A DNA stretch of 64,000 nt from contig NZ_JAINZZ010000003.1 of NCBI RefSeq assembly GCF_019890725.1, forward strand, positions 248,001 to 312,000, read 5' to 3'. The notes beneath the pieces are model-generated. The model searched no databases and was not told where the DNA came from. It was given only the letters and a program-made list of their open reading frames with translations. The translations under genes were made by a program, and so were the position numbers. Positions 61,721-64,000 of the stretch are shown in pieces (the stretch's first letter is position 1; every line of letters begins with the position of its first letter). Source of the DNA: Actinacidiphila acidipaludis (lineage in GTDB: Bacteria; Actinomycetota; Actinomycetes; Streptomycetales; Streptomycetaceae).

Positions 61721-62245
61721 TCACACCCTGCTGGGGGCGCTCGCCGGGCGCCCGGGCGCCGCCGGCGTGCAGGCGTAGGGGGTCATCTCGGTGAGGCCGG
61801 GGAAGTAGACGTGCAGGCTGACCGCCGGTTCGAGGGAGTCGTTGACCACCTCGTGGACGTACCCCGGCGCGAACACCCGCTGCGCGCCGGGGGTCAGGGC
61901 GCGGCCGGTCTCGCCGCGCGGGGTCAGGGCCCGCTCGCGCAGGCCGCCGTCCAGGACCGTGAGCACGCCGGAGGAGCGGCCGTGGTCGTGCAGTCCGCTG
62001 CTCTGGCCGGGCAGCCAGCTCAGCAGCCACACCTCATAGCCGGGTCCGGTCTGCAGGCGGGCGTACCAGCGGGTGGTGGCGTCGTAGCGCACCAGCGGCG
62101 CCCAGCGCGCGCGGTCGGCCGCGACGGAGCGGGCGAGTCCGGCGAACTCGGCCACGGTGGCGGGGTGTTGGGGCACCGGGGGGAGCAGGTGGGGCAGCGC
62201 GAGCGGGTCACCGGCGATCGCGACGTCGGAGTACGCGGAGTCCAT
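61721..62245 (-). CDS. Cysteine dioxygenase
   Basis: A 174-residue cupin enzyme that oxidises L-cysteine with O2 to cysteine sulfinate, the first step of cysteine breakdown. Seen: iron ligands in SGLHDHGRSSGVLTVLDGGL (His-x-His, near residue 84), and the third His in FAPGYVHEVVNDS near 134. The Arg of RYDATTRWYARL near 58 fits substrate binding. AAGGAA precedes the ATG by eight bases. A 32-codon cysteine-rich leader lies 67 bp upstream, so expression is probably tuned by cysteine supply. Other thiol dioxygenases share the fold. Confidence 0.9.
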   Translation of the reverse strand: MDSAYSDVAIAGDPLALPHLLPPVPQHPATVAEFAGLARSVAADRARWAPLVRYDATTRWYARLQTGPGYEVWLLSWLPGQSSGLHDHGRSSGVLTVLDGGLRERALTPRGETGRALTPGAQRVFAPGYVHEVVNDSLEPAVSLHVYFPGLTEMTPYACTPAAPGRPASAPSRV

Positions 62246-62312
62246 GGGGTGCGTTCCTTGTGATGCGCGTGATGCGGACGGTGCCGGGTCCGGAAGACGG
62301 CCCGGGCAGGGA

Positions 62313-62411
62313 TCAGCGGCAGCGACAGGAACAACAACAGCTCGGCGCGAGCGCGACGCAGCAGGACTCGCCCAGGCGAGTCCGGAGGGGTGCGTGCAGC
62401 TCGGCGTACAT
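62313..62411 (-). CDS. Cysteine-rich leader peptide of the cysteine dioxygenase gene
   Basis: A 32-residue open frame not expected as a functional protein. It contains seven cysteines of which five fall in the last eight residues: ESCCVALAPSCCCSCRCR, then TGA. Three consecutive TGT codons and further Cys codons make ribosome progress depend on charged tRNA-Cys. ATG is at 62411 with no Shine-Dalgarno; a -35-like TTGACA at 62443-62448 places transcription start at or near the ATG, so translation may be leaderless. Poly-cysteine leader frames that act as cysteine-responsive attenuators are described in mycobacteria. Mechanism here is inferred. Confidence 0.75.
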   Translation of the reverse strand: MYAELHAPLRTRLGESCCVALAPSCCCSCRCR

Positions 62412-62442
62412 GCGGTCAAGGAGACCGGGATGATGGACCACT

Positions 62443-62448
62443 TGTCAA
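62443..62448 (-). promoter_or_regulatory. -35-like TTGACA upstream of the Cys-rich leader
   Basis: A perfect TTGACA, 31 bp before the leader ATG on the minus strand, the distance expected if transcription starts at that ATG. No good -10 hexamer is seen at the right spacing. Confidence 0.4.
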
Positions 62449-62715
62449 ACTGATGTCCGCTATGTCCCGCAACTTCACCTGATCCGGTAACCGGCAGTGC
62501 TGAAAGGTTTGTGCATGGCATGGTGGGGATAGGTGGTGCGGCATCCGTGCAGATTCCTTGCAGATCCGCATCCGGTCCGGGAGAACGCGCCGCTCCGTGT
62601 GACGTTGTACTTCCGTGATCGAAATGTGATCCACAACGCTTCTCGCCGGAGGGCGGAACGCGGCGGCCGGCCGCGGCGTCTGACGGAGTGTGAGCGTGGC
62701 TCTGCCGGAGTCGGG

Positions 62716-62744
62716 TTGACACATGCGGGTTTTTGGGCTGATTT
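62716..62744 (+). promoter_or_regulatory. Candidate upstream promoter of whiB
   Basis: TTGACA at 62716-62721 with a poor -10, TGATTT at 62739-62744, 17 bp away. The sequence TTGACACATG also contains GACAC, the pentamer recognised by WhiA-type regulators as I recall. Confidence 0.4.
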
Positions 62745-62807
62745 CAACACTTTCTGTCACCTCTTGGTTCAGCGGAGTGAATAACGGGCCCAATAGCAGA
62801 TCTCCGC

Positions 62808-62837
62808 TTGACTGGCCCGGATCCACGCACTTGTAAT
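62808..62837 (+). promoter_or_regulatory. Candidate main promoter of whiB
   Basis: TTGACT (62808-62813) and TGTAAT (62832-62837) are each one mismatch from consensus with 18-bp spacing. Predicted start is near 62844, giving a leader of about 70 nt. Confidence 0.6.
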
Positions 62838-62913
62838 TTCACTCGTGTCGTTTCAGCCGGACAGGGTGACGGCAGGCAACATCACGGGGAAGCACAACAG
62901 ACGAGGGGCGCGC

Positions 62914-63177
62914 ATGACCGAGCAGTTCCAGTTGCTGCTGGCCGAGGAGGCCGACGAGGAACTCGGCTGGCAGGAGCGCGCGCTCTGTGCGCAGACCGAC
63001 CCCGAGTCGTTCTTCCCCGAAAAGGGCGGATCCACGCGTGAGGCGAAGAAAGTCTGCCTTGCCTGTGAAGTCCGTTCCGACTGCCTGGAGTACGCGCTCG
63101 CCAACGACGAGCGCTTCGGCATCTGGGGCGGCCTGTCCGAGCGCGAGCGCCGCCGCCTGAAGAAGGGTGTCGTCTGA
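62914..63177 (+). CDS. whiB: WhiB, iron-sulfur developmental regulator
   Basis: An 87-residue Wbl-family regulator needed for sporulation septation in Streptomyces. The four cluster-binding cysteines are in RALCAQTDP (residue 25), KKVCLACEV (50, 53) and RSDCLEYAL (59); the beta-turn GIWGGLSERERRRLKK follows, the region that contacts the sigma factor and DNA. Only a few residues differ from what I remember of S. coelicolor WhiB. ATG preceded by GAGGGGCGCGC. An in-frame GTG at 62845 would lengthen the protein by 23 residues. Two candidate promoters lie upstream. The 23 bp containing the stop codon are duplicated downstream. Confidence 0.97.
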   Translation: MTEQFQLLLAEEADEELGWQERALCAQTDPESFFPEKGGSTREAKKVCLACEVRSDCLEYALANDERFGIWGGLSERERRRLKKGVV

Positions 63178-63211
63178 CGTCCGCACCGGCCACCGTCTGA
63201 CGTCCGCACCG
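63171..63211. repeat. 23-bp tandem duplication covering the whiB stop codon
   Basis: The sequence CGTCTGACGTCCGCACCG occurs at 63171 and again at 63194, in tandem with period 23. The first copy includes the TGA stop (63175-63177). Confidence 0.88.
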
Positions 63212-63520
63212 TTCACCGGTTGATGTCACCGGTTGACGCGGCCGGCGCTCCCTCCGGCGTCCCGGGGGCCACGCCAGGCGTCCCGAGGTGTCCCGCCGTG
63301 CCTTTCCCGTCCGCCCGACGACCGCGCCCGGACGCCGGAATCCCCTGCCGCAGCCCGTGCTGCCCGCCCTCCGGCGGGGCAGGCGGGCTGCCGTTGTTCT
63401 CACACCCGGACGGCGCCGGCTGTGTGAGCCGTTAGTGTGGGGGGCCGTCCGAGACGTCCGCCGTGCGCCAGTGCCGCGGCCGCGTCCACCGCAGTCCAGC
63501 GAACCGGGGCCCGAACCTCG
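63178..63520. other. Gene-free stretch between whiB and the glycosyltransferase gene
   Basis: Holds the duplication above, a second short direct repeat (CACCGGTTGA near 63214 and 63228), and the promoter region of the gene to the right. No coding sequence with a ribosome site is visible. Confidence 0.45.
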
Positions 63521-64000
63521 ATGTCCGTGAACAGCCCAGCACCGGCCGCCCATCCGGCCGGCACCCCTGAGTTCCCGCGCCACGTCGTCACCGCGGTGCT
63601 CGTCGCCCACGACGGCGCCCGGTGGCTGCGCCAGGCCCTCGACGGGCTGCTCACCCAGGACCGCCCGGTCCAGGACGTCATCGCCGCCGACACCGGCAGC
63701 GCCGACGAGTCCGCGCGCCTGCTCGTCGACGCGCTCGGCGACCAGCGTGTGCTGCACCTCGCCCGTCGCACCGGCTTCGGCGCCGCCGTCGACGAGGCCG
63801 TGCGCACCGTCCCGGCGCCGACCCCCGAACAACTGCCCTACCTCGCGCCCCACAGCAGTGGCTGGGATCCCGTCAGCCGCACCTGGAACGACGAGCCTTA
63901 CGACGAGGGGGACCGGCCGCACGGCGAGCCCGTCCAGTGGCTCTGGCTGCTGCACGACGACTGCGAGCCCGACCCCGGCGCCCTCGCCGCGCTGCTGCGA
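63521..64000 (+). CDS. Family 2 glycosyltransferase, N-terminal part (runs off right edge)
   Basis: A 160-residue fragment, open to the window end. N-terminal GT2 strand VVTAVLVAHDGARWLRQAL near residue 22, the sugar-nucleotide segment VIAADTGSADESARLL near 56, and the DxD-like WLWLLHDDCEPDPGAL near 145. An insert of about 30 residues (PEQLPYLAPHSSGWDPVS) separates the two halves, as in large multi-domain actinobacterial GT2 proteins. ATG follows CGAACCTCG with no clear ribosome site. Its position beside whiB resembles what I recall of S. coelicolor. Full length and acceptor are unknown. Confidence 0.85.
   Translation, partial: MSVNSPAPAAHPAGTPEFPRHVVTAVLVAHDGARWLRQALDGLLTQDRPVQDVIAADTGSADESARLLVDALGDQRVLHLARRTGFGAAVDEAVRTVPAPTPEQLPYLAPHSSGWDPVSRTWNDEPYDEGDRPHGEPVQWLWLLHDDCEPDPGALAALLR

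Noticed and set aside
1-64000. TTA codons as targets of the bldA tRNA in this window
   Set aside because: I looked for TTA triplets in the called genes by eye and found only out-of-frame or non-coding cases, so no bldA-dependent gene is claimed. A program count would be decisive.
1-64000. CRISPR arrays, prophage, integrase or transposase genes
   Set aside because: No short regular repeats with spacers and no recognisable recombinase; the tRNA gene has no adjacent integrase or repeated tRNA end.

Overview
The window is high-GC actinobacterial chromosome, almost certainly Streptomyces. It carries bldA (the tRNA-Leu for UUA codons) at the left end and whiB at the right end. Codons end almost always in G or C, GTG starts are common, and genes overlap by GTGA or ATGA-type junctions. 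I saw no phage, plasmid or CRISPR sequence and no insertion sequence with a transposase. It looks like core chromosome.

Layout. 1-7.2 kb: end of a cyclopropane-fatty-acid synthase gene, bldA with its promoter, a primase-polymerase domain protein, a Bax-inhibitor-1 membrane protein, three small unknowns, then a thiolase whose 3' end is repeated in a 101-bp tandem array. 7.3-17 kb: SGNH hydrolase, cystathionine beta-synthase, acyl-CoA synthetase, MMPL transporter, two small membrane proteins and an RpiR-type regulator. 17-24 kb: histidine catabolism, hutU - M20 amidohydrolase - hutF - hutI in one operon, with a PLP decarboxylase-like gene divergent from it. 24-26.4 kb: a SigB-type sigma factor with an anti-anti-sigma and an anti-sigma protein, a partner-switching module. 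26.6-39.6 kb: MocR regulator with a divergent AhpD-like gene, POT peptide transporter, two-component system, GtrA, purK-purE, M19 dipeptidase, flippase-like membrane protein, VOC and CGNR proteins, and a four-repeat-like membrane protein.

39.7-58 kb is the most unusual part. Seven LytR-CpsA-Psr (LCP) genes lie within 15 kb, interspersed with UDP-glucose dehydrogenase, a family-2 glycosyltransferase, a sugar-1-phosphate nucleotidyltransferase, a thioesterase, a sortase-type surface protein (LAETG) and a TIGR03089 protein. LCP enzymes transfer glycopolymers from lipid carriers to peptidoglycan, so the region reads as a cell-envelope glycopolymer supply and attachment locus. One LCP paralogue has lost key active-site arginines.

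58-64 kb: DNA glycosylase, fbiB-fbiA (coenzyme F420 synthesis), cysteine dioxygenase preceded by a cysteine-rich leader peptide, whiB, and the start of another family-2 glycosyltransferase that runs off the right edge. A nested imperfect palindrome of about 304 bp separates the glycosylase and fbiB genes.

Most convergent gene pairs are separated by long perfect hairpins. Several candidate operators stand in front of transporter and regulator genes. All function calls come from reading the translated sequences; no database search was run.
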